64,000 nt of DNA from Heliopora coerulea (Eukaryota > Cnidaria > Anthozoa > Scleralcyonacea > Helioporidae): the NCBI GenBank assembly GCA_030142905.1, contig JASJOG010000002.1, positions 2,540,501 through 2,604,500 of the forward strand. The letters are read 5' to 3'. The notes under the pieces are model-generated. The model saw nothing but the letters and a program-made list of their open reading frames with translations. It did not search any database and was not told where the DNA came from. The position numbers were made by a program, and so were the translations under genes. Shown here in pieces: positions 35,101 to 49,200 of the stretch; positions within the stretch are counted from its first letter, which is position 1, and the number at the start of each line of letters is the position of its first letter.

Positions 35101-38100
35101 GCCAATTTTGCATAGGGTCTGTGTGATTTACGCTTTAGCCACAAATGTTCACATAAAGAAAATGTCGTTTCTGTCGAACATTCGAAGAAAGTTTGAAAAA
35201 AAACAGATGTGAAAATGCATTGCCATTGTTCTTTAAATTTTCTATGGGACGAATACACCGAGATGAATAAAGGGAGTATAAGGGGGACGTGGGCCTCCAG
35301 TTGTTTACGGAAAGATGCCAGAACTTTCAGTTCTTGGGAGTATTTTATTAGTATAACAGTTTTATTACTTTTAGAAATTTGATAGCTTGGACATATCTTA
35401 AGACAGATGAATGATCTTCAAGCTCTGTACTCAGAAAATGATTTCTGAGCCCCAGACGGGGATCGAACCCGCAACCTTCTGATGACCGATGAGAGCGTCT
35501 CATCATTCATCTGTCTTAAGTTTTATTACTTTTGTGCCGGAAACATCCAACCATTAATTTATATGGAAAACGACGCTTCCATAACACTAACCCCGTGTAT
35601 ATTTCTATTTTGTATCGTCCTGACTATGTGCCCAGAAAAACCATTACCAGAGCATCAAAACTTAATGATTTTTTCGACCAAAAACCATGACCAGCCGACA
35701 ACTTCAAAAAGTATAAAATAAAACACATTCCGAAGAATAAAGTCATCTTGAGAACTCAAGATATGAGTCAATGCAAGATAAAACTATAGTTGGAACTGTG
35801 ATATTTCGACTTTATTCCAAAGTCATCTTCAGACAGAATGAAGATGACTTTGGAATAAAGTCGAAATATCACAGTTCCAACTATAGTTTTATCTTGCATT
35901 GACTCATATCTTGAGTTCTCAAGATGACTTTATTCTTCGGAATATGTTTTATTTTATACTTAATGATTTTTTTTAACCCATGTTATGACAGCATCACCGA
36001 CAACGACAACACAAACGACGACTACTTTTTTATACCACGTAGTCGCACTTCTCCATTCCCGGTCTTGACAACAAGATGACGTTTTGTGCCACGCGATTGC
36101 AATCTTGGTCCATGTGATAAACTCACAACTGCATCGAAGATGATTTCAGAATCATCTTCTGGTTAACATGAACAAAACATTTTGATGATAAACCTTCACT
36201 GCTAAAGTCAACTAGAAAAGTTGATTTGAGCGGCATTCGAACTTGCATCATCGGGTGACCGGATCATGCTCTATCAATTGCGCTACGGAGTCAACTGGGA
36301 ACAGTGTGTTCGTTTATTACATTCTAATCAACATGAAATATTCTGTTCATGTTATCCTAAGGATGATTCTAGACTAGAATCGAAACACAGCACATCCTCG
36401 CGGATATAAAGCATTAAGTTGTCGCGAAAATCTCTCATGCACTTTTAATGGATTAAACGAGCATACTGTTCAACTGGTAGAACAGCGGTCCGGTAACCCG
36501 AAGATGCGAGTTTGAATCTCGCTCAAGTCAACTTTTCTAGTTAAAAAGATGATTAACGAAATGGCACAAAATCACAAGTGTATACACGTTTAATCATGGT
36601 ATGAGAACCAAATTCAGATTACTTACCTTTTGATATTGCTCCAGTGAAGTCACCATAGCAAATAACAAAAACACCTTCAAACAAGATCGGACCCTGTCAG
36701 ATTGAAAAATTAAATGTTACATTTATGGCTGCTAGCATCTTGCAAAATTAAATGACAAAATATTCACTAAACAGTCATAAAGTAAACAGTCATAAAGTAA
36801 ACACTTCACGTTATACCGACTGAATATCCAAATGGATCTAAGATAAAACAAAGCGAACTAGCATGAAGTCGAGAAACTCACTTTGGTGTCCCGAGTGGTA
36901 CGGGCGAGACTTGGAACATGAGACTGAGCAGCTTCAGGGTCGCCTTTAACTTCGTAAGGCCTCTGAGATAAAACATAGAAAAAATAAAATATTGTAATTG
37001 AATGGAAGAAAGTTGCTTAGAAAATTTTCGTCAATGTCGAGGTTAAGGCTCCGTTAGGGAATTTATATATAACAACGAACGTATGTTAAACTACCATAAA
37101 ATACTATGTTTGGCGGACTGATGGTTTATTTGCATCCTCGTAATATTTTCTCGGGATGGCACAGGTTGGTTTTGTCCCTGCATACCCTTCAAGTCCTGGG
37201 ACGATCGGCTACGTCTCCTCATGAGAGACTGTAAATAATACAGAGGTGCTGCTGGCGCAAAAATTTGAATGTCAACTGGGGAACGCGATTACCTATACTT
37301 GGACAGTCGCTTGAAAGACAAATGACTCCCAATCCCATTCTTTTTGCCCCTGTCAACGCACTTTATGTTCCTTTCCCAATCAGCCCAAGAAGGCTGTGCC
37401 CAATTGATTACAAACTGTTGAATTCAATTAAGAATCAGTGTCCCCTATTGTTTTATTCATCATAACAATTATCCAACTGATGAGTAAATAATGGCAACGA
37501 GATGACAAATGCGATCTATTTAGGATGACGAATCTTTTCGTACTGTTTCACTTTCCAGGCTAACTGGAGTTGAGTTTCAAACGTTTAGAAGTTTGTCAAT
37601 TTCTCAAGAAACTCTCCAAATACTATATGCAGGGGTTCCCGATCAACGGGCTGCGAACGTATTGGTGCCGGTCCGCATCATGAACACTGATAAAAACAAC
37701 TATTTTTCTTCATTAACTAAACTGTAAACAATTATTTGACAAGGTTGAGCTAATCGTCGTGATTTCCCTTACAAAAATTTCCCATGCCATTTCACATACG
37801 CAAATGATATTTTACATTCACATATGAAAATGATATTTCACATGTGAATTGTTTCGATTCCATTTGTGAAATGAAAATTTCATATGTAAATATAATTTTC
37901 ATATGTGAATCTTCCATTGCATACGTGAAATACATGTTTCGATCACCAGGTTTCATATGTGAAATTTTGAACCAGTTCATTTCACATTTGAATTAGTTCC
38001 CAATGGGAAAAACGTTCAAATTTCACATGTGGAATGTAAATTTGACATGTGAAAATGTTCCAATTCCAAATGTTTTTCACATGTGAAGTGACGTGAAATT

Positions 38101-41100
38101 TTGTAAGGGTTGACACAGTCGAAGAGGATCAGTTATTTACGCATGACAAAGGCAGAGGAAAATAATTGATCAGCCAGACACCGACAAATCACAATATTCT
38201 GCGACAACCGAATTCAATGAATGTCTTATTGATTTATTTTTAACTTTGTTTTATTTTTGGCTAACCTATAAAAGAATCTTTTTTACTGCTTTGCCCTTCC
38301 ACTGGGTCAAACGAGCCATGTTTAAAATGCTGGATTGTAATGCATATGAGCAAGAGACTATTTGCCGCAAAAAAAATCGTTGCCCAGTCAATGCACATCA
38401 ACAACCACTATTTGCATGTAGTCATTTGCCGGAGGAGTGACGACCTATCAATCAATCAAAATGGTAAGAAAAATCAACCCAACAATAAAGTTATAACGTC
38501 TTGATCATAAAGAACCATGTTTAACTCTTTCCGGTCCTTACCAGACTTTTTAAATTTTGCCCTGTATAAAGCGAGACGAATTTACTCGTCAAGGGGAGAT
38601 TATTCGGATCGGAAAGGGTTAATATATGACTACAGATTCTTTTTATTCAAAAAATGCTGATGCGTGCATGCACCGATTCTCAGCACAAAATAGGTGCGGA
38701 TCCGCTACTTACATCCAAGAGTTGAGTGAGGTTTGTTTTTATTAAGTAGACTTACTTTATCCCCTTATAGCTCAGTAAATGCCTTGAAACCTTTGTGGAA
38801 TGGATCTTTATTCGTTTATGAAGATCATTGCTCAAAACATTTTAGTTTTCTGACCTTTCGATTTCCTGTACGGAAGCTAACTTCAGAGGAGTGAATGACG
38901 GCAGTTGGTGGAAAAGTCTTTATGTTGCGTCAGTATCATGTAAACATATTTGCCTGCGTCGAAACTCATAGCGCGAGTAATTCAGGTTTCTTTAAAGTCT
39001 TAAATAAGTTTGGGTAATTCACCTGAAATATTGACGGCATTTTTGTCAAGATTTGCACGCCAACTTTCGAGGGGGGGTCGTTCAAAATAGTTCGTTGCAA
39101 AATCTAACCAAGTCGCCTCTTCCAACCTATCCTGCGTTTGGTTTTCACTTGTAGCGAGTACCATTCTGGATTCTCAGAAATCTTGAACATGTCCTAGGTA
39201 ACTGACGACAAGAATTGATTATATTCTCGTCAAGATTCGTGCGCCAGCTTTCGATAGATGATGGTTCGAAATGGTTCGTCGTAAAAGCTAAACAAGTTGC
39301 GCTCTTCCAATTTATGCTGTGTTTGGTTTTCGTGTGATGAACAGTATCTTCGTTTGTTTGATCATCCAATACTAGGCAAAGCTGGCGCACTTTCATCCTG
39401 GTTGAACACCAAGGTGATGTACACTGAACCGTGCAATGAATCGCACACATCAAGATAAACGATCATATAGCACAATCGCGGTATCGTGAAGATCAGCCTC
39501 AACACACATCAATGTACATTAGTTTTACTTACCTCGTCAACCAAGCAACCTGATTTCACACATGCAGTAAGCCCTGACAATAAAACGAACAGTAAATGTG
39601 ACCATCATATCATTCCTCAAGACAAGCGACAGTATTTTTTTTCTAGCTGGAGAAAGCTAAGATTTTCTTGAAAGATACTTCATCTCAGATCACATTTTTT
39701 CTCTTGACGTGCTCACAGAATGCAAGCATGAGAACACAGTGAAACTGAAACGAAAAAAGCTTCCACCAAATTTTGACCCTATTTAGATATACCTTTGGTG
39801 CTCTTCCTTGTCATCTCCTTTCGGAAAATTTTCAGATTTTTCAAAAATGCAAATCAGATTCCTTAAGAAGTCATACAATCGACCAGGAATGAACCTAAGC
39901 GGTAATTCGCCCGGGTCAAATTCTGTTGAAGGCACCCCCTCGGTCATCTCTAACGCACCCAGAGCTCCTTATATTTAACTGAAAATTGCTCGAGTGTCTC
40001 TGTGTTGTGATATAAATATGAATGACATCATCCCAACGGGAAAAATGCCTAGTGAAAACACGGCGCGCAGCCGTGCGTTTTCTGGTATTTTTCCGGTTGA
40101 AACGGCACATTGTTTCTATCGAAGTACAGAGACACGAAAACTATGTTTTCTATCCTTTTATATAAAATAACCAAGGTTTTCTTGAGTTTTTGTGACGACA
40201 GCCATGTCTCAGTACTCCAATACAAAATGAAAATGACATCAGCGTGTCTCTGTACTTTGAAAGAAAATGAAGCTCGTCCAATCACAGCGTGCGAAGGACA
40301 TGTGTTATTTTGTTATATAATAATTGGACACCGGTACTACGGGCATACAACTAAACCAGGTACTTCTGCAGAGACAAGGGTTTTTTGTCCTTTTTATTTT
40401 TCATTTCTTAAAATGTAATTGAAAATTTAAAACAGGTACTTCCGAGCCTTGACAGCTGGAGGGTCGTCAATTAAAGATGAGAAGTCAAACATTGATTTAA
40501 TATTTTGCTGAGCTTTCCAAAACATGTATGAATCTAGAAGGAAAAAGACCTAAACATCGAATTTTTGTTTCTGGAAACGTTTTCTGGAATTCCTCCGTTT
40601 CAAAAAAAAACACCAAAAAAGACACACAAAAAACCCCAAAAAGAAAACAAAAAACAAACAAGCACAAACAAAAAGCTAAATTTGTTTAATTGTCCTCCGT
40701 CAAATAGCGTTTACTGCAGCTTTTAAATCCCAACATTCGTATGTGCACTGCATTTCAAAAAGTTTCAATCATTGTATTTTTAAAAAGAAACGGAAATTAG
40801 AATTTTACGTTGCAGTGGTTCCCATCGCAAGAACGTACCATAAATAGAGGTACATTCAAGTGTCAAGGTATCTAACTTCCATGTTTCCGAAGTCCCAATA
40901 TTTCTGGGACGACATGAGATATTTGACTCACCAAGAACACCATTCTTCCTTAATTTAGAGGTATTTGTAAAAAACACAATACTGGAAAGGCAATTTTTTC
41001 GTGTCAGTTGTACTTTAAAAAGTACGAAGTGAGTTAAGGCAAGTTGAGTTGGGTTTACCAACGCATTACAAGACGTAACGGGTAAAAATATAAAGGATTA

Positions 41101-43144
41101 AAGCTATGCCTAGAGAAACTGAATTTATTTAAACCGCACGAATATTTTATGTTACTGAATATATTCTTGAATAAATTAAAAGTGTTGTAAATATAGTGTA
41201 GGTTAAATGCAATATATCGTAAGATTAATTAGAAATAAATTATTGTAAAAATATAGTGCATGTAAGAAATAAATATGGTACGGTACAATGTAGGATACGG
41301 CTCCTTGAAAATCAGGTCCAATGTGTTCTGAAGGGTTACCGTTGCAAAATATTTTTAAATAGTAATAAGATAAACAGTGACGGTAAGATCAGGTAACGTG
41401 TGACAAAGCAAGGTACAGTTAATTGAATAGATTTAACAAAACGAGAACTTACACAACTGACTCATTATCCATTTACCCAAGGCGATTCCCAGTAAGTATT
41501 TAATGGTGTAGTTCTTTCTGCTTGCGTACATTCGTGTGCCTAGACAGGCAAACACAAGATCTTCAGAAGAAGAAATGAAAAATAAAACGCAGAACCTTGT
41601 ATGTATACCTCACCTGTAGGCATTATCACGTGGGTTGTTTCAGTAGTAAAATCCCTAGTCAGTTTTCCTCCATTACGTTTGGCGAGGTAACCTGCAAGAG
41701 ACTAATACAAGACAGCGCCCTTACTTTCTTTCGACTGTGCAGGATTTATCGAAAGTTATGGGGAAATAAAAAGCAGGAGGTAGAAGTGGATTAAAGTACC
41801 AGAGGGCCAGGAGGTAATGAGCCTACCAGAACACCCATGACCTTGGAGGTTCTGGGAAACCTAATGCTCTCATGTAATCCTGGAAACCCCAAGTAAATAG
41901 CTCGTCTCCCAGTGTAAATCAAGCCGCATATTTTCTGATCGGTGGTGGCGTGCTTTAGCCATTGGATTAATGAGACCCGGGTTTGGATATTGGTTCCTAC
42001 CAGAGCAGTACCTAGATGGTAGTTCACCTGGGGCAAGTTCTGTCGAAGGTGCCCCCTCACTCCTTTCTAACACACCCCAAGCTCCTTCTATTATAATTAT
42101 TGTATACGACTAGTACCGGTATACAACTGAACAAGATACTTCTGTAGAAAGAAGTTGTTTTTGTACTTTTTATTTCTCAAAATGTAATTGAGGCACTTCC
42201 GACCCTTGACAGCTGCAAAGTCGTCAATTAACGATAAGAAATCGAGACATTCATTTAACGTCTTTCGAGTTCGAAAAATAGTTTTGAATGTTGAAAAAAC
42301 GATCAAAAAAGTCAAATCTTTATTTCTGTGAATGTCGCCCCATCAAATTTTGCGCCCGGGACAAGCGCCCCAGTGGTCCCCCTCTTGGTACGGCACTGGT
42401 TCCTACTGATGATGTACAGTAACATACATGACATTTCACGAGCCTCAAACGTCACGTACTCGTTATTCCTCACGAAACAATAAATTGTAAATCAAAACTA
42501 CATGGCGATGTCCCAGCAAATAATATGTAAAATACGTTTACCTAAAGCACAGGGTTAACTCAGTCTTAAATTAGATGACAAAAGAGCAAAAACAGGTGGT
42601 TTAGACTCGGCGTGGAACCAAACAATGCGAGTCTGGAAAGGGTTTAGATTCATAATTAGAATTTCTAGCATGCATTTCTAACATTCTCGACTAAAAGTCG
42701 GAACTTGTAGAGCACTTTTCAGATGCAATATTTACTCCGAACTTTGTTAAAAACTACCACGATTTCTTTAACTTTGTAAACGGGGCAGTTCAAAAGGGTA
42801 AGTCCGCTGTGTGTGCTGTCATTTGCTCTTACTCTTGCGTAACACTTGGATGCAACCCAGAGGGCTTATGTTTTTCACATTCATCAAGAAAGGCGTTCAA
42901 AATCAGGACAAAAATCAAAGTTAATGGACAAGATTTTGAGCAGCACCAAAATTGCTAATTTAGAGTAACTTAAATCGAGGCTGATCTAAACTGCGGTTGG
43001 GGACCATATAGACGGCAGAAAACCGACGCTAGTCGCATTCTAATGATACCCTTCCAAACGAACTCAGGGAGAAAAATCAAAATTAGTGAAAAGCAAAGAA
43101 AGGACACGATCTGTTTCAGCTGCATTTATACATACATACATACA

Positions 43145-43178
<34 letters not shown>

Positions 43179-43183
43179 CATAT

Positions 43184-43231
<48 letters not shown>

Positions 43232-46200
43232 GCTGCAAAATAAGAATAAAAGCAAATATAAAGGAATGTGAAGAATTTCATTATTTTGCTCGAAGGTTAT
43301 GTCCACTGAGTTTGAAACACTAACAGAGGCGTAGTTTGTGGGGCAGTGTGACACCCCCAACCATTGTTAAAAAAACCATGAAATTCGGGAAGAATAAATA
43401 GTTGCAGGATTAAATTTCGGACAAAATTTGGTTTGTTACGGTAGGTCAAAATCTGTTCTGGTTACTGGTTTATATTCAACTTACGTATTATGGCCAAGAA
43501 AGCAAGGCTACACAATACACGGCCTGAATGTGCGTCGAATTTATTTCGGGGCAATTATTTGAGAGGATACAATATTCGGACAAGTTAAACTGGACAACCA
43601 CCAAAAAAAATGGGTTAACTTTGCTTTTGATTTTAAAGCTAGGTATCACAGCTTACCACGAATTGTTTAGGCAACCTTGTGACCACAAAGGATACGGGTG
43701 GGCGCGAGAACGAATCCATCCTTTCCATTTCGAGATCGCTAACACCACGACTGTCCGATTTCGAGGTTGAAATATTCGGACTTGTATCAGTGTTTGTTCT
43801 AAGCTCCACCAATGCTCTTTCAGACGATTCTCCACGGTGTTTTGTTGCACTGACCTCGTTCTTCAAATCATTTAAGACGTTATTTGTGTTATGTATAACA
43901 GAGCGCCTCAGCTGTACGGAATCGTTCTCTTTTTCAGTATTCGGCTTTGTAGCATTATGAACGTTCGTTACATCGGCAGTAAGATCGAGACGTACGTTGT
44001 GCATCGTGCTTCCGCTAGTGTTCGGAGATCGCCTTTTCGGGCTTTGTTTGTTGATTTTCTTAGTTTTATCTTGACTAGACATCAGCTGGTTGTACTTGGC
44101 TGGAGTGAGCTCGCTTTCACTATCAGAGTTTTGTTGGAGTAACATTTGCATGTCTTGGATTGCTGGCGGAATTTTGGTTAAGGACAGAGCAGAAGCCTCA
44201 AGAGATGGCGGAGGGGACAAAGAACCACAACTTTGTCCTTCATCTGTTGGTGGACAAATAAAAGGAAAGAGTTAGAACACACGGTGTGAAGATATGAAGT
44301 AATGCAACGTTACAAAAACACATATATATTTTATATAAATATATTACTACAATTTTGAGAAAGCCATTTAAAGGTAAAATGCGTGGTTTCAAAAGAAAAC
44401 GAATTCATTCGGTGAAAACGTACTAATAGTTTTTGTCAAAGGCAGATAGCATTTGAATGTGTGTCGATATCGATTCAGCCATTCTGAAATTTCCTGGCCG
44501 GTGAGTATGCAATTTTGGGGTAAAGTGTGGTTGTGTATGCATACTAGTACGAGATGCTCAATACAATTCGCAGTAGATTTGCATCTGATACCGTAAACCC
44601 TCTATTAATCTCCCCTCTCAAATAAGCTGCACTTTTTGGAGCTGCACTTTCCTGTTTCACAAACAACCAAAACAATAAACGACTGACGAATTATAAAATT
44701 AGATGCGAAGTTACATCACTATCCCCCAAAACGTACCGTTGTCATCTTCTTTCTCAGAGTCTACTCCATCAGATACTTTTTCAACAGGCTGATTACGAGC
44801 ATGGTTATTTCTCAAAGTTCTCAAGTCTTCAGTGAGCTTTTCAATTTCTCTACCTGTATCTGCCAGGAATTGGTGTAGATATTGTATTCTCTATTAAAAG
44901 AAAATCCATGTTACGTCACAGCTCGAGAGAGATGCCTGTTGTGACTTTGTGGAATTATAATAACAAACGAAAGGTCTTTGAAATCGAATTTTGTTCACGT
45001 AACACAAACCTACATTCAGATGGTAGCATGACGGCAATATGTAGTGCTGCAGAGGCAATTCTTAACGCGAAAAACGAGAGAAAAAGGTACCGAAGTTTCG
45101 AGAGAAAACCCTTCGTTAAAGGTAATCTGCCCCGACGAATGTCTCGAAACATTAGAACCTTGACTTGTTTTTTGGCAGAATACTATCTTCAAACTTTTTC
45201 TACATTCAGATGCGCTTTCATGTTGTCACAAACTTAAAAACGTAATAAAAAAATATGAAGTTCGAAGACATTTCCTCCTCTTTTTTCTATAAATTCATGT
45301 ACATTTGTCAGCCCAAGCGCAAAGTGTCTCTTTACTTTACGAAGAATAATTTATGCAGGATTACAAAACTTCCACGCATCCCTACAACACTCCTCCTACT
45401 ATATGCACCACGAGTTTATAGAGAAAGATATCCGATAAAGCACCTGTGAAGACACCTCCACACCATCGCCTTCAGTTAATGAAGAAACGCTTGTGGTATC
45501 CGCAGTCTTACCTGAAAGAGAAATATAGGAAGGTTTAGAGCTAGGGAAATATTATAAACTATTTACAAGAGGGAAACGGAGTGAGCAAGGGAGGAGGCAT
45601 CCACCAAATTGTGAGGAAGCCAAATCGCTGTCGAAACAGTTGTATGATATTTATTAGCCCTTGGAAATCAACGATGTTTTATCGAAGTTTAGCTTAATTT
45701 GAGTAAATCATCATTACTACAATTATATCAAGATCCAGAAATAAGCAATTACTTTTCGCGCTTCGATTCTCGCAGGATGTCGCGAGACTGGACAAAAACG
45801 TCAAATAACACGATGTAACTAGGTCAGTGTTTTTTAGTTCTTCGAAAGTTGCGCAGCCCAAGTGTTTGTATCGCGTTACTGGTAAATCAAACTTCGAAAA
45901 ACATAGCAGGAAATTTTCAGGGTTTGAAAACGTATATCCAAACACGATTATTAGCGAAATTAGAGCATGAGTACGATATATGTCATAAAGAGCTGGAATA
46001 ACTTACAATCACTGATTTCTTCATCGCTTTCACTTGTACTTTCCTTGTGACTGGAAGATGCTGGAGCTGAGGGAAAATAAAATTTTGAAATAAAAATCAA
46101 GTCTCAAAAAACTGAGGCTAATAAAAGGATGACTTTGGGTAAAACAACCGAACTTACCAAGTCTCCTTAATAGTCCAATGTTGCCCTCGTCACATGGTCC

Positions 46201-49200
46201 GTCTTCATTAGGCAGCAGCTCCTCTTGAGAGGAGGCAAGATGGTTTTCTGCTGGGCTTTTAACTTCATCACTAACTAGCCCATCGTCTTCCTTATCATCA
46301 GCTAGGTTCTCAAAACTATTGCTCAAATTAGATCTTTTCCCTTCATCTCTGTTTTCAATAATTTCCTCAGGGAACAGACTCTCCTCTGGTACGTTTAGTG
46401 GTTGTATCAGCAAGGCATTCCGAGAATCGCCTGCTGTTTCGGAAGACGGCTGGTGATCGACATGTACGGGAGGAGTAGGAGGTACAATTTCATCTTCCGT
46501 GTCGTTGTCAGATGATTTCGTAAGCCGAATGTTATGCTGGGAGGTTAGGTTCGGATTTTGAGTTTTTTCGAGTAAACCAGATGGGTTGGTTAGTTTATCC
46601 GACGCCGATGTCGTGTTGCACAGAAGTGGGTGATTGTTGAGGTTGGAAGGTATTCCACATAAACTGACCTGCTTCTGATAGGTTTCGATTTTGCTGTTGG
46701 AAGCATTCTCGACGGCCAAAAGTTCTTCGCTATATTTTTGAGGAATTTCATTATTCGCACTAGTTTCATTGGTTTCACTAGTTTCACATGTCCTTCCTTT
46801 CTTTCCACTAAGCCGCCGGCATTTTAATACTCTTTCCTTTGCCGAATCAGTATACTTCCTTTTGGAAGACATGGAACGTAAGGAACCTGACGAATTGAAT
46901 GGCGACAGGAGCGTTTCCCAACCGTCACTCTGGTCAGATGGTGAGCCCAACAGACCTTGCGCAGAAGATACGTTAGTGGCTTGTACACTGCGACTTGCGT
47001 TCGCATCGGTGACATCATGTTTCAATGGTGTAAGGTTTTCGTTACTCAAATCCTGTTTGTTGGATTTCGCGACAGAGGACGAATTAACAGCGGTCCCCGT
47101 CTTACAGCCACCGTCCTCTGCTCTGTCAAGTTTATCACCAGAGCTACATAACATGAACGAAATCTCGTCGTCTGAAATGAAATCTTGGATACGTGGTATC
47201 CAAAGCACATTAGATGTAGATGAGATTGATTCGACACTCGCAGAGACAACTTCGCTTGACTGGGCTGTTGAAACATCTTCTTCAGCGTTACGGTCCATAT
47301 CAGATAAACTTGAAGTGAGATGATCAGTCAGGTTTGGTCTTGTTGTACTTTCAGTTATTGTTTTATCGGAATCGTTTGAGACGTTCCTTAATATTTTAAG
47401 ACTGCTCGTACAGTTTCTTCTAGAATTCCTCAAACCATCACCAGTATCGTTGGGCATGCAAACATTACTCTCTCTATCAATGAATTGACTGTTACGAGAT
47501 TCGGTAGCTTCCTTTACGTAAGAACTTACCAAAGCCGAGACGTCGTTTGACTCACCAATAGGGTCATTGATATCGGTTTGTCTATTTGAATCAACTTTGC
47601 CAAGAGAATCGTCATCTGATCGATGCAATATCAGAGATTCTAACATGGACACACTGTTGCACGCTAAGGAACTAGCTTGCGAAGATTTGATTATTTCAGC
47701 TGTGGCTGAACTAGGCGTGTACGAATTTTCTGAATTAGCATTTTTCTCACCTGCAGATATCGAGACATGGTTACGCGGGAAAAGTTTGATGTTCTTGCCT
47801 TGGAGGTTACTAATTCAAAGAGATGTAAGAAACGTTCTTAGACTAACAATCGTAAATCCATGTTAAACAAACCCAAATAATCAGAAATTGTTCCATAACA
47901 AGCCGTTGCACTTTGCGGGAATGGGAAATTCTTCACGATTCTTCTTCACCCTGGCTCATGCGAGTCATCTCTTATGATGATTTCCAAGGGCAATTTTTAA
48001 TAGCGGATTGGTAACAAATATAGTTTGCGTGCATGCATGCGTAGATGGTGATCTTGTCAATCACTCTGTGGATAATTTATATCTGTGGATAAATCTCTAA
48101 GGATAAGTGTTCGGGGTTCATACCTGGGTCACTTATCTTTGGAAGCTACCCATCACACTCACATCGACACAAATAAGATTTAACAGTAGAAATGGCCGTG
48201 TCTTAAATCTCAACCTTGCACCGTTTGCTACAGTTTGTGCATGCAATGCTTGCAACGTATTACGATTAAGACGACCACAACCTTATGGTTATTTATTAAT
48301 AAGTCATAAGGTAACTTGACTATGAAAGAGTAGAATACAAAGCTTATCTTACTCAGTAGGACTCCCTCGGAGGCTTTCATTGTTGTTCCTCCTATCGTCA
48401 TCTGCAATTTTGTACATGGAAAAAATCAGTACAATGAAGACTAGGAATGGCTGGTACGCTGACGATGGCACACTAAAAAGACGGAACGACTGACGACGTT
48501 TCCCGGTCTGCAGGCAAAATGACACACACTGATTGGCTGCTCGCCACTTAGTGGTCAACCCCAGAACTCTCAATTTTAGGCGATAAAATTCCTAAGCTTT
48601 CGTGAATGTTAATGAACAAGACCCCACTACTGTGCGCTGCTTGAAAGATTTTGAACATTAAATCGTTCTAGAACGCAACTAAATCCTTTCTTTGAAGATT
48701 TTATGTACAAGCAAAGTCGAATGGCAACCACTGAACTCTATAATAACCGGGAAGCTGACTTTAGTCAATGACCGGTCCAAAAAGTGGACTCAGAAATGGC
48801 GTACATGAGTCCCTTTTGACCGTCGGTTTCAAGTACCTGCAGGGTCCTTTGAGCCGTTATTTTCAATCCCCCACGGGGTATTTTATTTTTTGTTTTTTTT
48901 TCACGATATTTCCATATTGAATAAAAAGCACCACCAAGAAAGAGAATTTTTGGGAAAAGTAAGTCAGCTTAAAACTTCAAATGTTTCAAAAAGCTCAAAG
49001 AAAGTATTTTTTTTTAGTCCTGTTTTCGAAGCAGTACGAAGAAATGTCACTTCTAGCAAATGACTGACAGACTCCAAGAATGACGGTGCAAGGGACTGAA
49101 ACAGAAGGTCAAAAAGACCGTATGTCCGCCATTTTTGGCTTCACTTTTTGAGTGGCAATTAGCGTTCTAGGTACGTAACCTCTTAAAGTTAGCCAAACTT

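Noticed and set aside
36226..36291. Functional tRNA gene
   Set aside because: A- and B-boxes are present, but acceptor-stem ends do not pair and a sister copy with the same tail marks it as a SINE.
41614..41691. CTTGCAG acceptor for BRCA1 exon 14
   Set aside because: It shifts the frame relative to exon 13; the GTATTAG acceptor 10 nt upstream fits phase and homology.
46769..47323. 184-codon plus-strand frame
   Set aside because: Antisense shadow of the large BRCA1 exon.
46158..47754. CTGCAG acceptor for the large BRCA1 exon
   Set aside because: Phase does not fit the preceding 49-nt exon; the TTTGAATTAG acceptor at 47,810 does.
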